NCBI RefSeq assembly: GCF_009177065.1
Contig: NZ_WEZF01000009.1
Coordinates: 124,001-188,000, forward strand
Direction of reading: 5' to 3'
Length of the DNA stretch: 64,000 nucleotides
Source of the DNA: Tautonia marina
Lineage (GTDB): Bacteria; Planctomycetota; Planctomycetia; Isosphaerales; Isosphaeraceae
Shown here: piece after piece, positions 27,192 through 36,886 of the stretch
Position numbering within the stretch: position 1 is the first letter of the stretch
How the letters are laid out: each line of letters starts with the position of its first letter
Position numbers and translations under genes: made by a program
Notes under the pieces: generated by a model
Told to the model about the DNA's origin: nothing
The model's database searches: none
The model's input: only the letters and a program-made list of their open reading frames with translations

Positions 27192-28409
27192 TTAAGAGAG
27201 CTTCACCCGGGCAATCTTCCGCTTGCCGACGCGGACGATCAACCCGTCCTCGACGGCGATGGCTTGCTTCGGATCGTTGGCAACGGAGCGGTCGGGGCCA
27301 AGGGTCACGCCGCCACCTTCGATGACCCGGCGAGCGTTCGAGGTGCTCGATTCGAGTTTCAGCGCGACGATGAGACGGGGAAGCGGAATCTTCCCCTCGG
27401 CATCGAGCTGATCGCGGGGGAGCGTCACTTCAGGGATCTCTTCCGGGTCTTCTCCGGCAGCGCGGCGACGGAAGGCGGTGGCAGCGGCCTCGGCGGCCTC
27501 AGGGCCGTAGTACTGGGTGACGATCGCCCTGCCGAGGGCCTCCTTGGCGTCGCGGGGGTTGACCTCGGGAGCGAGGAGGCGATCGACCTCGGTCATCGGC
27601 AGGTTGGTCAGGAGGGTGAAGAACTGGCGCATCGGCTCGTCGGGGATGCTCATGACCTTGCCGAACTGCGTCTCGGGGGGCTCGGCCACGCCGATGTAAT
27701 TGCCGAGGCTCTTGCCCATGCGACGGTGGCCGTCGGTGCCGACGAGGATCGGCAGGGTGATGGCCACCTGCGGGCGCTGGCCGCGAGCCTGTTGGAGGTC
27801 TCGGGCGACGAGCAGGCTAAAAAGCTGCTCGGTGCCGCCCAGCTCGACATCGGCCCGGATCTCGACCGAGTCCCACCCCTGCATCAAGGGGTAGAGGCAT
27901 TCGTGGAGATAGACGGGTTTCTCGGCGGCGATGCGCTTGGAGAAATCGTCTCGGGCAGAGATCTGGCCGAGGGTCATGCGGCGGCAGAGGTCGAGGACGT
28001 CAAGAAACGACCACTTCGAGAACCAGTCGCCGTTGCGGTGGACCTCGGCGCGGTCAAGATCGATGATCTTACCGACCTGTTCGAGGTAGTCCTTGGCGTT
28101 GGCTTCGACCTGGGCCTCGGTCAGGGTGGCTCGGGTCTCGTCGCGGCCGGAGGGGTCGCCCACGAGCGCGGTATAGTTGCCGATGATGATGACGGCGGTG
28201 TGGCCGAGGTCCTGAAATTGCCGGAGCTTGCGCAATGGGACCGTGTGGCCGAGGTGAACGTCGATGCCGGTCGGGTCGATGCCGTACTTGACGCGCAAGG
28301 GGGTTCCGGTGCGGACCGAGTGGTCCAGCATCTTCACGAAGTCGGGCTCGGGGGTGATCGCGTCGATCCCCCGGCGGAGGAGTTCGAGTTGCTCGGCGGC
28401 AGGAAGCAT
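27192..28409 (-). CDS. tyrS: Tyrosyl-tRNA synthetase
   Basis: 405 residues. The class I nucleotide motif appears as DVHLGHTVPLRKLRQF (HLGH for HIGH). The tyrosine/adenylate region VIIIGNYTALVGDPSGRDETR follows, and GTDGHRRMGKSLGNYIG supplies RMGKS in the KMSKS position. The C-terminus has an S4 RNA-binding domain (PLPRLIVALKLESSTSNARRVIEGGGVTL). It attaches tyrosine to tRNA-Tyr and is essential unless a second copy exists. The length and HLGH/S4 layout match the TyrS type common outside enterobacteria. Confidence 0.96.
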   Translation of the reverse strand: MLPAAEQLELLRRGIDAITPEPDFVKMLDHSVRTGTPLRVKYGIDPTGIDVHLGHTVPLRKLRQFQDLGHTAVIIIGNYTALVGDPSGRDETRATLTEAQVEANAKDYLEQVGKIIDLDRAEVHRNGDWFSKWSFLDVLDLCRRMTLGQISARDDFSKRIAAEKPVYLHECLYPLMQGWDSVEIRADVELGGTEQLFSLLVARDLQQARGQRPQVAITLPILVGTDGHRRMGKSLGNYIGVAEPPETQFGKVMSIPDEPMRQFFTLLTNLPMTEVDRLLAPEVNPRDAKEALGRAIVTQYYGPEAAEAAATAFRRRAAGEDPEEIPEVTLPRDQLDAEGKIPLPRLIVALKLESSTSNARRVIEGGGVTLGPDRSVANDPKQAIAVEDGLIVRVGKRKIARVKLS

Positions 28410-28594
28410 CGGGGGAAACCGGCCTTGGAGTCAGAATCGTGGCGAATCGGTCCCGGGATCAAGGCTCCCGGGGGAAGCGGGTTGCGATTCTAGGCCATCG
28501 CGGGAAATCGGACAAGGTGGCCCGTGACGCGTGGCAGACCTACGATAATGGGTGACGACCTTACTGGACCCCCGCCGGAACCGATTCTGGAGCG

Positions 28595-29695
28595 ATGCCC
28601 CTCATGCCGATCGACGCGATGGATCTCGACCTCCCGATGCGCTCGGCCTGGATCTTGCTCGGGATGGCCGGACTGGTGTTCCTGGCCATCATGGTGGCCT
28701 GGGCCATTGCGATCGAGCGGATCTGGAGCGGCCGGCCCGTGATTCCGACCCGATCGGGAGACCCGGTTCCCTGGGGAGGTCCCCAGGTGTTCGCGTGCTT
28801 TTTCCTTTGGCAGGTTGCCACGCTGGCCGCGGCCAGCGTCCTGCGGGCCCGTCGGGGAGCAGACGCCGAGCCGAACCTGATCGACGCCATGGGCGCGGTC
28901 GCGCTGATCAACCTGGCTGTCCTGATCGTCCTTCCGGCGTTACTCTCGCGCTGGAACAAGGCCCGAGCCATCGACTTCGGGCTCGCCCGGAATCGGGTCG
29001 GCCGGGATGTGATGCTGGGGGTGCTCACGGCGATCTTCTGTTTGCCGCTGGTCTATTCCGTGCAGTTCATGGCGATTCTCGTCTGGCCGCCGACCGCTCA
29101 TCCGCTTCAGGAAATGCTGTTCGAAGAACGCTCTCCGTGGGTGATGGTCCTGGCCTTTTTCTCGGCCGTGATCTTCGCTCCGGCGGCGGAGGAGTTGCTG
29201 TTCCGCGGGATCTTGCAGGGATGGCTCGAAAAGCGGTTCGGCGTGACACGAACGGCGATCGCCCAGGCCGAGATTACGGACCCGACCATGATCGAGTTGC
29301 AGCCGGGACTCGATCCGCGCGTGGCCAATCTGACGGCCCTGGTGGTTCCAGCCGCGATCTTCGCGCTCGTTCATTTTGGGCAATGGCCCGCGCCGTTGCC
29401 GCTGTTCGTGCTGGCGATCGGACTGGGCTTGCTGTACCGAAGAACCAAGAGCATCGTCGCTCCGATTGCCGCGCATGCGACCTTCAACGGCCTGAGTACG
29501 GTGGCGATGATTGTCGTCGTGTCGATGCTTCCGAAGGTCGACCCGGACGTCGTGCCGATGCCCGGTGAACCAGGGGTGTCGGCTCCGGAAGGAGAGGCGG
29601 TTGAGCCGGAGGCCGAGTCGATCCAAACCGGAGAATCGGCTGAGTCGGCCGCTCGCCCCACCCGTCAATCGCATCCAAATGTTGAATCGGTGTGA
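28595..29695 (+). CDS. CPBP-family intramembrane glutamic endopeptidase (Abi/Rce1-like)
   Basis: 366 residues with about eight hydrophobic segments. The catalytic box EELLFRGILQGWLEKRFG is near 200 and the second motif FALVHFGQWPAPLPLFVLAIG near 255. The third, SIVAPIAAHATFNGL, completes the CPBP signature. The C-terminal ~50 residues are acidic and disordered (PEGEAVEPEAESIQTGES). In related systems these proteases process prenylated or peptide substrates, and the local context gives no substrate. The start has CTGGAG seven bases upstream. Confidence 0.92.
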   Translation: MPLMPIDAMDLDLPMRSAWILLGMAGLVFLAIMVAWAIAIERIWSGRPVIPTRSGDPVPWGGPQVFACFFLWQVATLAAASVLRARRGADAEPNLIDAMGAVALINLAVLIVLPALLSRWNKARAIDFGLARNRVGRDVMLGVLTAIFCLPLVYSVQFMAILVWPPTAHPLQEMLFEERSPWVMVLAFFSAVIFAPAAEELLFRGILQGWLEKRFGVTRTAIAQAEITDPTMIELQPGLDPRVANLTALVVPAAIFALVHFGQWPAPLPLFVLAIGLGLLYRRTKSIVAPIAAHATFNGLSTVAMIVVVSMLPKVDPDVVPMPGEPGVSAPEGEAVEPEAESIQTGESAESAARPTRQSHPNVESV

Positions 29696-30641
29696 AGATT
29701 CGGGTTTTCACTTGCCCAGTCCCGCATACGGGATTAGGATGCGAGTACCTCGATCACGGGAATTCCGAGCGAAGACTCCATCTCGTTACCGCGGCGGTCA
29801 GGACCTCACCAGCTTCGATCGTTTGAGGTCATCCGAACCTCCCGATCCTTGAATCTCGTGAAGTCCGGCGTCGGTTGGGACGATAACTTCGGGGTCCTCC
29901 TCCGACCCAATGGTCGCAGGATGGTGGTTCGCGCTCACCCCCCCTACCGGTCGTGCGCAGCGTGGACCCCATGTTTCTGAATCCGAACACCCGGCCCCCG
30001 CGGTGGTGGAACACCGCGACCGGTGGCATGGCCGCCAAGGATCGCGCGCCAGAGCTTCCGGGATGCGGGGCGATCTCGGTGCAACGGATTGGATGGATAC
30101 GGTCAAGGTCGCTGAGTTGGCGTCCTGGCCTCCTAGTTCTGGAGTGATGGGAAACGATGAGCGTGGTGAATTCCAAGAAGAAGACCGCACCGACGCACAA
30201 CGGGTTCGAATGGGCTGGAGCCATGGCCCGGATCCGACGCGGCGGGGTCTCGGCCCGGAGCGGTCGCCGCTCGCTGCTGCTGGGCGCCTTGACTGCCTCT
30301 TACGCCAACACCGGCCGCACCGGAAGGCGATCGGCCGAACCCCGAACCGCAAGTTCCGCTGACCGAAGCTAACCACTTGGCTTGCCTTGCCGATCGTCTC
30401 CCGGACGATCCCCGAGAACACATCGACGGCCTCCGATTCGCGTGCTCGCGGGTCGGAGGCCGTTTGCATTGGCTCCCGATCATCACTGAGGGTCTTCGGA
30501 GTCCGCAGGGGAGTTGCCTGAGCAGGACGGGGCGGACGGAAGACGCTGGCACCTCGTTCTCCGTCTTCCCATAATCGGGCAATTCGATGGCCGATGGGAA
30601 CCACGACCAGGGGCGACAAGGCCCCCGGAGAGGGAGCATCC
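29696..30641. other. Intergenic stretch of ~950 bp with no supported gene
   Basis: No frame here has both a ribosome site and protein-like composition. The best small candidate is 30157-30372 on the plus strand (71 residues, basic, Ser/Arg/Ala-rich), but a Shine-Dalgarno site is lacking at normal distance. A clear hairpin lies at 30426-30463. The stretch could be a long leader for the amidohydrolase gene, a small-RNA locus or decayed sequence. No known RNA family was recognised. Confidence 0.5.
30426..30465 (+). terminator. Hairpin, possible terminator
   Basis: ACGGCCTCCGA (30426-30436) pairs perfectly with TCGGAGGCCGT (30453-30463), loop 16, followed by TTGCATT. It may end a transcript from the unexplained region upstream. 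Confidence 0.45.
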
Positions 30642-33600
30642 ATGACTTCGCCTGCTCGACGCGTCACGATTCTGACACTGGCGGCCTGGCTTGGTTCGGG
30701 GCTGGTGGCAGCGGCCCGGGAGGAGGTTCCCGCCGATCTCGTTCTGAAGGGGGGGACGGTCGTCGATGGCACCGGGGCGGATCGAACGGTGGCCGATGTC
30801 GCCTTGCGCGATGGGAAGATCGTCGCGGTCGGCCGCTTCGAGGTGGAACCTGACGCCCGGGTGATCGACGTGTCGGGCCTGATCGTCGCGCCGGGGTTCA
30901 TCGACCTGCATAGCCATTCGGATCGCTCGATCCTGCGCGATGCCACCCGCTCGAATCGCAATTTCCAGGCGCAAGGAGTCACGACGATCGTGACCGGCAA
31001 TTGCGGGTCGGGACCGATCGACGTGGCAGGCTATCTGGCCGAGGTCGATGCGAAGGGGGCCGGCACCAATGTCATTCACCTGATCCCTCACGGCACGATC
31101 CGCCGCGAGGTCATGGGGACCGAGGACCGCAACGCAACCCCCGAGGAGCTGGATCGGATGAAACGGCTCGTCGCCGAAGGAATGCAAGGGGGGGCCTGGG
31201 GCATGTCGACGGGCCTGATCTACATTCCCAGCCAGTACGGCGACACCGACGAGCTGATCGCGCTGGCGAAGGTCGTGGCTGAGCACGGCGGGCTGTACGC
31301 GAGCCATATCCGGGGCGAAGGCACGGGGTTGTTGACGTCGATCGACGAGGCCATCCAGATCGGCTCGGAATCGGGCGCGGCGGTGCATATCTCACATCTG
31401 AAGGCCAGCGGGAAACGGGCCTGGGGGCTGGTGGTTCCGGCCTGCGATCGGATTGCCGAGGCCCGAGCCGCCGGTCAGGCCGTCTCGGCCGATCAGTACC
31501 CATACATCGCGTCGAGCACCTCCGTCAGCGCAATGGTCATCCCCGACTGGGCCGTTCGGGACGGCACCGAGGCCTTTGCGAAGATCGCCGATGATCCCGA
31601 GCGCGGGCTTGAACTGCGCGAAGGGATTCGGGACGGCCTGGAATCGCGGAACGGGGGAGAGTCGATCCGGATTGCCCGGTACTCGGAGCGTCCCGAGTGG
31701 GTGGGCAAGTCGATTGCGGCGATCGCCCAGGCGGAGGGGAAACCGGCCGAGGAAGTCGTCATCGAGATCGAGCGTAACGGCGGGGCCTCGGGCGTGAGCT
31801 TCGGCATGACCGAGGAGGACGTCCGCCACATCATGCAGCGAGCGTTCGTCGCCACCGCCTCGGACGGCTCGGCTCACCAGCCGGGCGGCGACGACCAGCC
31901 GCACCCTCGGTCGTACGGCACCTTCCCCCGCAAGATTCGCTATGCCCTGGAGGATGGAGTTATCAGCCTCGAACAGGCGATCCGGTCGTCGAGCGGCCTG
32001 CCGGCCGAGATCCTCGGTCTGGCCGATCGCGGCGTGATCCGGAAAGGGGCGGTGGCCGATCTGGTGGTCTTCGATCCCGAGAACTTCCGCGACACCGCCA
32101 GCTTTGACGCCCCGACCCAGTACGCGCCAGGAGTCGTTCACCTGTTCCTTGCCGGAGAACCGGCCATTTCCGAGGGAGCGTTCATGGACACCCTGCCCGG
32201 CCGGGCTCTCCGGCTCAAGGAGGACGGCCCGGCCGACCTGGTTGTCTCGGCCGCTCGCATCTGGACGGGAAACCCGGAATCCCCATGGGCCGAGGCCCTT
32301 GCCTCACGGAACGGGGAGATTCTCGCGGTTGGTTCTCGGGAGGAGATCGACGCCTTTCGAGGCCCGAAGACCGTGGTGGTCGAGCGTCCCGACGGCTTCG
32401 CGATGCCGGGACTGATCGACGCTCATGTCCATTTGCTCATGCTCGGCTCGTCCCTGGAAGAAGTGGACCTGCGCGATGTGGCCTCGCTCGACGAGGTGAA
32501 GCGTCTGATCCGAGAACGGGCCGAGCAGATCCCCGAAGGCGGTTGGGTCTTCGGCCGGAACTGGGATCAGAGCCTCTGGCCCGGCGGCGAATTCCCCGAC
32601 GCGAGCATTCTCGACGAGGCCAGCCCCGATCGCCCCGTCTGGCTCCGCCGCGTCGATGGACACGCCGGCTGGGCCAGTTCGAAGGCGATGCAACTTGCCG
32701 GCGTAACCGCCGCATCGGAACCCCCGAGCGACGGCCAGATTCTCCGAGACGCCGACGGCAACCCCACGGGGATCTTCATCGACGGCGCGATGGGGCTGAT
32801 CGGTCGGGTCGCCCCGGAGGTTTCGACGGAGGACATCCGCCGTCGGATCCTGCTGGCCCAGGAGGCGACCCTTGCCGCCGGCCTGACCGGCGTGCACGAC
32901 GCGGGCATTCCTCCCAGCATCGCCAGCATCTACCGACAGCTCGACGAGGAAGGGTTGCTCAAGCTCCGGGTCTACGGGATGGCCAATCCTCCGGACGGTC
33001 GAGAGGTGGAATTCGCCTCGACGCCTCCCGAAGCCGCCTCCCCCGACGCCCGATTTCGCTACCAGGCCATCAAGCTGTTCATCGACGGCGCGATGGGCTC
33101 GCGAGGGGCCTTGATGTTCGAGCCGTACCACGATGACCCCGAGAACACCGGGCTGTACCTGATCGACCTCGACCGCCACCGCGACACCACCATCGCCGCC
33201 CTGCGCAACGGCTGGCAGGTCTGCACCCATGCGATCGGCGACAAGGGGAACGCCCTGGTACTCGACTCGTACGCCGAAGCCCTCGCCGCCGTTCCGGAGG
33301 CGACCGACCCTCGCTTGAGGATCGAACACGCTCAGGTGGTGCGTCCGCAGGATGTCACCCGCTTTGCCGAACTGGGAATCATTGCCTCAATGCAACCATC
33401 ACATGCAAGCACCGACATGCGATGGGCCGACGCTCGGCTCGGTCCTGATCGGGTGTTGGGGGCCTATGCCTGGCGATGGTTCCGGGACGCGAACGTGCGG
33501 CTGGCGTTCGGTTCGGATTTTCCGGTCGAGATCGTCAGTCCGTTCTGGGGGCTTTACGCATCACTCGCTCGACGAGATGCGCAGGGGCTTCCGGTCGGGG

Positions 33601-33848
33601 GGTGGCACAGTGAGCACCTGCTTTCGCTGCACGAGGCGCTACGGGCGTTTACCGGGGGATCGGCCTTCGCGGCGTTCGAAGAGGAGCGGCTTGGGGTGCT
33701 TCGCCCCGGGTTCCGTGCCGACCTGACGGTGATCGACCGCGACCCGTTCGCCGGCACTCCGGAAGACGTGCGAGCCTCGGAGGTCACCGAGACGATTGTG
33801 GACGGGGAAGTCGTCTTCTCAAGGTCCGAGGTGGACGGATCACGATGA
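30642..33848 (+). CDS. Two-enzyme fusion: N-acyl-D-amino-acid deacylase plus YtcJ-like amidohydrolase
   Basis: 1068 residues from ATG 30642 (GGAGAGGGA upstream), with a signal peptide (ILTLAAWLGSGLVAAAREE). The first half (to about 515) is a D-aminoacylase-type amidohydrolase. It shows IDLHSHSDRS, the Cys ligand region VTGNCGSG, LYASHIRGEG, HISHLKASG and SDGSAHQPGG. The second half begins near 527 (ADLVVSAARIWTGNPESPWAEA) and is a YtcJ-type amidohydrolase. Its motifs are GLIDAHVHLLMLG, RVDGHAGWAS, LFIDGAMGSRGA, CTHAIGDKGN, RIEHAQVV and AFGSDFPVE. Both metal sites look intact. The product is probably periplasmic, hydrolysing N-acyl or amide substrates. Each half is normally a separate protein of ~500-550 residues. 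Confidence 0.9.
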   Translation: MTSPARRVTILTLAAWLGSGLVAAAREEVPADLVLKGGTVVDGTGADRTVADVALRDGKIVAVGRFEVEPDARVIDVSGLIVAPGFIDLHSHSDRSILRDATRSNRNFQAQGVTTIVTGNCGSGPIDVAGYLAEVDAKGAGTNVIHLIPHGTIRREVMGTEDRNATPEELDRMKRLVAEGMQGGAWGMSTGLIYIPSQYGDTDELIALAKVVAEHGGLYASHIRGEGTGLLTSIDEAIQIGSESGAAVHISHLKASGKRAWGLVVPACDRIAEARAAGQAVSADQYPYIASSTSVSAMVIPDWAVRDGTEAFAKIADDPERGLELREGIRDGLESRNGGESIRIARYSERPEWVGKSIAAIAQAEGKPAEEVVIEIERNGGASGVSFGMTEEDVRHIMQRAFVATASDGSAHQPGGDDQPHPRSYGTFPRKIRYALEDGVISLEQAIRSSSGLPAEILGLADRGVIRKGAVADLVVFDPENFRDTASFDAPTQYAPGVVHLFLAGEPAISEGAFMDTLPGRALRLKEDGPADLVVSAARIWTGNPESPWAEALASRNGEILAVGSREEIDAFRGPKTVVVERPDGFAMPGLIDAHVHLLMLGSSLEEVDLRDVASLDEVKRLIRERAEQIPEGGWVFGRNWDQSLWPGGEFPDASILDEASPDRPVWLRRVDGHAGWASSKAMQLAGVTAASEPPSDGQILRDADGNPTGIFIDGAMGLIGRVAPEVSTEDIRRRILLAQEATLAAGLTGVHDAGIPPSIASIYRQLDEEGLLKLRVYGMANPPDGREVEFASTPPEAASPDARFRYQAIKLFIDGAMGSRGALMFEPYHDDPENTGLYLIDLDRHRDTTIAALRNGWQVCTHAIGDKGNALVLDSYAEALAAVPEATDPRLRIEHAQVVRPQDVTRFAELGIIASMQPSHASTDMRWADARLGPDRVLGAYAWRWFRDANVRLAFGSDFPVEIVSPFWGLYASLARRDAQGLPVGGWHSEHLLSLHEALRAFTGGSAFAAFEEERLGVLRPGFRADLTVIDRDPFAGTPEDVRASEVTETIVDGEVVFSRSEVDGSR

Positions 33849-34262
33849 GATTTCGGCCGGTGTCCCGAGAATTCAATCGCATCGTACGGGTTAGCACGAG
33901 ACAAGATTACGACAGTCGATTCGGTAAGCCTCTTGGACGATCGTTCTCACGTATGTTAAACGAGGAAGGTTCAACAACCCGCCGCGTGGCGGTGGGCTCT
34001 GGTGCTTGCGATCCGGTTCGGCAGCAGTCGGGAACTCATGGTGATCCCTCGGCGTCGAAAGAAACAGCGACGAAGGTCCACGAGTCTCTCATGATTGACG
34101 ACGCGCCGATCGCTCTGCTAGCGTGGGGCCCTTGGCGGCCCTTGACTCGTCTCGTAGGGGCGAGGGACCTCCGCCTCCCCTCTCCAGTTCATTCGACGCA
34201 ACTCAAAGCCAGTTCGGAGCTTCCGACCGGCCCGGACATCCGGCCCGCAGGAGAATGACCGC
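33849..34262. other. Intergenic leader upstream of the pilM-type operon
   Basis: About 410 bp without a supported gene. It probably contains the promoter of the pilus-type operon (candidate at 34095-34124) and the ribosome site AGGAGA just before 34263. No terminator with a T-tract was seen after the amidohydrolase stop. Confidence 0.5.
34095..34124 (+). promoter_or_regulatory. Candidate promoter for the pilM-type operon
   Basis: TTGACG (34095-34100), an 18-base spacer and TAGCGT (34119-34124) preceded by TG resemble a sigma-70 promoter with a poor -10. It is 139 bases before the start codon. Pattern only. Confidence 0.3.
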
Positions 34263-36734
34263 ATGCCGAAGATCCAGCCCGTCTGGGCCATCGATATCGG
34301 CCTGTCCGCGCTGAAGGCCCTGAAGCTGGCGCCGGGCGTTTCCCCCGACCACGTCGTGGCCGAGGCCTTCGATTACATCGAGTATCCGAAGATCCTCAGC
34401 CAGCCCGACGCCGACCCCGAAGAACTCGTTCGGGAGGCGTTGACGACGTTCCTCGAACGCAACGAGGTCAAGGGAATTCCGGTTGCCATCGGTGTGCCAG
34501 GCCAATCGGGCCTGGTGAAGTTCATCAAGCTGCCCCCGGTGGACAAGAAACGGGTCCCGGACATCGTGAAGTTCGAGGCCCGCCAGCAGATCCCCTTCGC
34601 TCTTGAGGAGGTGATCTGGGACTGGCAGGAAATTGCCACCGAAGGGGACGAGGAGTTCTCGCAGACCGAGGTCGGTCTGTTCGCGATGAAGCGCGAACAG
34701 ATTCAGCGCTCGCTCCTGCCATTTACCGTGGCGGGGATCGAGGTCGAAATCGTTCAGATGAGCCCGATCGCCCTCTACAACTTCATCGCCTACGACCGGC
34801 TTCGCCCCCAGTTGGGCGTGGCGGCCGAGGGAGAGGAAGGGGAGGCCGAGGCCCCGGCGCCGGCGATCGAGCCGGGCGGTTCCATCGTCTTGCTCGACAT
34901 CGGTGCCGACCATACCGACCTGATCATCACCGATGGTCAGCGGATCTGGCAGCGGAACGTGCCAATCGGCGGCAACCACTTCACCCGGGCGTTGACGAAG
35001 GAGTTAAAGCTCACCTTCGCCAAGGCCGAGCACCTGAAGCGGAACGCCACGAAGGCCCCCGACCCCCGCGCCGTGTTTACGGCCATGCGGAACGTCTTCA
35101 ACGACTTCTCCAGCGAGGTTCAGCGCTCGATCGGCTTCTACGGCAGCGTGAACCGCCAGGCGAAGGTGGTGAAGGTCGTCGGCCTGGGCAACGGCTTCAA
35201 ATTGCCGGGCTTGCAGAAGTTCCTCCAGCAAAATCTGAACATGGAGGTCGAGAAGCTCGAGCACTTCGATCGGGTCGTCGGCGAGGAAGTCCTCACGGCT
35301 CCGCAGTTCCAGGAGAATATCGCCTCATTCGCCGTGTCGTACGGGCTCGGTGTGCAAGGGCTTAACCTCGGCGGCTTGAAGACCAACCTGCTGCCGAACG
35401 AGATTGCCCAGGCGCGGATGATCCGGGCCAAGAAGCCGTTGACCCTGCTGGCCGCTTCGCTCTTGCTGCTGGGCTTCTCCGCCTTGTTCCTGGGCGACTA
35501 CCGCGCCCTGGCCAAGGTTGACAACGCCGACTTCAAAGAAGCCGTGGACCGGGCCAAGTCGGTGAAATCCACCGGCGACAGCTTCAAGAGCAAGTACGAC
35601 GCTGACCTGGGCCAGTTCAACACGCTGAAGACGAAGGGGGAAACGCTCGTCGAAACCAGCCCCGACGGCGCCGACTTCAAGAGCCTCTTCCAGATTCTCA
35701 GCGCGGCGACCTACGACCCTCGGGACGATCCCCGGTTCCAGAACGTCGATTTCGAGAATCCTGAGAACCGTCGTCAGCTCGAACTGCAACGGGTGCATAT
35801 CGACGCCATTCGGCCCGTCTACAAGGACGATCTTGCCCAGTGGTTCGAGAGTTCTCCGGAGTTGAAGAGTCGCGCCAAGAACACCATGCACCCCTACGAC
35901 CAGGAGAACCCTCCCGAGGGCTCCGGCTGGGTCATTGAATTGATTGGGCACCACTACAATCCCCTGTCACTCCGTGATCAGGAGGGTGGCCCCTATCTGT
36001 TCCTCACCGAGCGCGTCCTGCCCCGGTTCTGGGAAATTCCCTTCCGGCGCCTCGGCTTCTCGCATGCCGCCCTGGCATGGCTCCTGACCGACGCCACCTG
36101 GACGAGCGAGAAAGCCCTTGCCTCGAACAGTCTTCCGACGAGCGCTCCCACTCTCCGACACTCGACCCCCGCTCCGACGGGAGGGGGAGCTGGTGGTGCC
36201 GCAGGCATGATGCCCGGCATGGAAGGCATGATGGGCTCTCAGGGCGGCGGCATGATGCCCGGCATGGAAGGCATGGCGGGGATGGAAGGCATGATGCCCG
36301 GCATGGAAGGCATGGGGGGCTACGAGCAGATGATGGGAGCAGGCGGCCGGATGGGCGGCATGCCTGGCGAAATGGGAATGATGGGCATGATGCCCGGCAT
36401 GATGGGCGGTCGAACCTCTGCCTTTAACGGCATGGGAGGCCAGGAACAGGACATCGAGTACCTGACCCGTACCGACTTCGTGATCTATGTGATCTGGCAA
36501 CCGCCCACCGAGGAAAAACCGGCTCCCGAGGCCGCGGAACTGGCCAAGGGAATGCGAGAGGCCGAAGCGAAGTATCGGGGCAAGGTCCAGGCACCGAATC
36601 TCGAAGAGTTCGAGGCAGAATCGGCGGCCGAGTCCGAGCAGGTCATTCAGGAAACCCTCCAGCAGCTTCCGCCCGGCGATCCGAACGCGGCCCCTCCGGC
36701 CGCCGAAGCGCCGACGGACGCCGCCACCCCTTGA
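34263..36734 (+). CDS. pilM: PilM-PilN fusion protein with Met/Gly-rich insert (type IV pilus/T2SS inner-membrane platform)
   Basis: 823 residues; PilM alone is about 350. Residues 1-370 are an actin/FtsA-like PilM: VWAIDIGLSALKALKL, KFEARQQIPFALEEVIWDWQ, LLDIGADHTDLII, RNVPIGGNHFTRAL. At 373-378 comes KTNLLP, like the INLLP peptide with which PilN docks into PilM. A membrane helix follows at about 391-410 and then a periplasmic region. PilM and PilN therefore appear to be joined in one chain. A Met/Gly-rich block covers 648-716 (MMPGMEGMMG units), followed by a short ordered segment RTDFVIYVIWQPP and an acidic Pro/Ala tail. The gene starts the three-gene cluster to 40999. AGGAGA precedes the ATG. 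Confidence 0.88.
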   Translation: MPKIQPVWAIDIGLSALKALKLAPGVSPDHVVAEAFDYIEYPKILSQPDADPEELVREALTTFLERNEVKGIPVAIGVPGQSGLVKFIKLPPVDKKRVPDIVKFEARQQIPFALEEVIWDWQEIATEGDEEFSQTEVGLFAMKREQIQRSLLPFTVAGIEVEIVQMSPIALYNFIAYDRLRPQLGVAAEGEEGEAEAPAPAIEPGGSIVLLDIGADHTDLIITDGQRIWQRNVPIGGNHFTRALTKELKLTFAKAEHLKRNATKAPDPRAVFTAMRNVFNDFSSEVQRSIGFYGSVNRQAKVVKVVGLGNGFKLPGLQKFLQQNLNMEVEKLEHFDRVVGEEVLTAPQFQENIASFAVSYGLGVQGLNLGGLKTNLLPNEIAQARMIRAKKPLTLLAASLLLLGFSALFLGDYRALAKVDNADFKEAVDRAKSVKSTGDSFKSKYDADLGQFNTLKTKGETLVETSPDGADFKSLFQILSAATYDPRDDPRFQNVDFENPENRRQLELQRVHIDAIRPVYKDDLAQWFESSPELKSRAKNTMHPYDQENPPEGSGWVIELIGHHYNPLSLRDQEGGPYLFLTERVLPRFWEIPFRRLGFSHAALAWLLTDATWTSEKALASNSLPTSAPTLRHSTPAPTGGGAGGAAGMMPGMEGMMGSQGGGMMPGMEGMAGMEGMMPGMEGMGGYEQMMGAGGRMGGMPGEMGMMGMMPGMMGGRTSAFNGMGGQEQDIEYLTRTDFVIYVIWQPPTEEKPAPEAAELAKGMREAEAKYRGKVQAPNLEEFEAESAAESEQVIQETLQQLPPGDPNAAPPAAEAPTDAATP
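36204..36410 (+). repeat. Met/Gly-rich coding repeat in the PilM-PilN fusion
   Basis: GGCATG-type codon repeats encode irregular MMPGMEGM, GMMPGM and MGMM units. The same units recur in the next two genes (37676-37834, 38057-38266, 39458-39538, 40103-40297). Confidence 0.9.
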
Positions 36735-36748
36735 GTTCCGTCCCTTCG

Positions 36749-36785
36749 GTTCGGCGGACGATCCTCGCGTGATCGCCCGCCGGAC
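36749..36785. terminator. Imperfect hairpin between first and second pilus-type genes
   Basis: A 15-bp stem with one G-U and one A-C position (36749-36763 with 36771-36785, seven-base loop). It has no T-tract, so partial termination or mRNA processing between the two genes is possible. Confidence 0.35.
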
Positions 36786-36886
36786 CCGAGCGGCCGGCGA
36801 TCAAATCCTCCGGCCTCTGCTCGCCCTGCCTGCCTGTTCCCAACGGACCGATTCTTGATTCCCCGAGCCTACCGGAACCGACCGCC

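Noticed and set aside
30157-30372. 71-residue basic frame in the 950-bp gap
   Set aside because: No Shine-Dalgarno at proper distance and no recognisable features; kept only as a remark in the intergenic entry.
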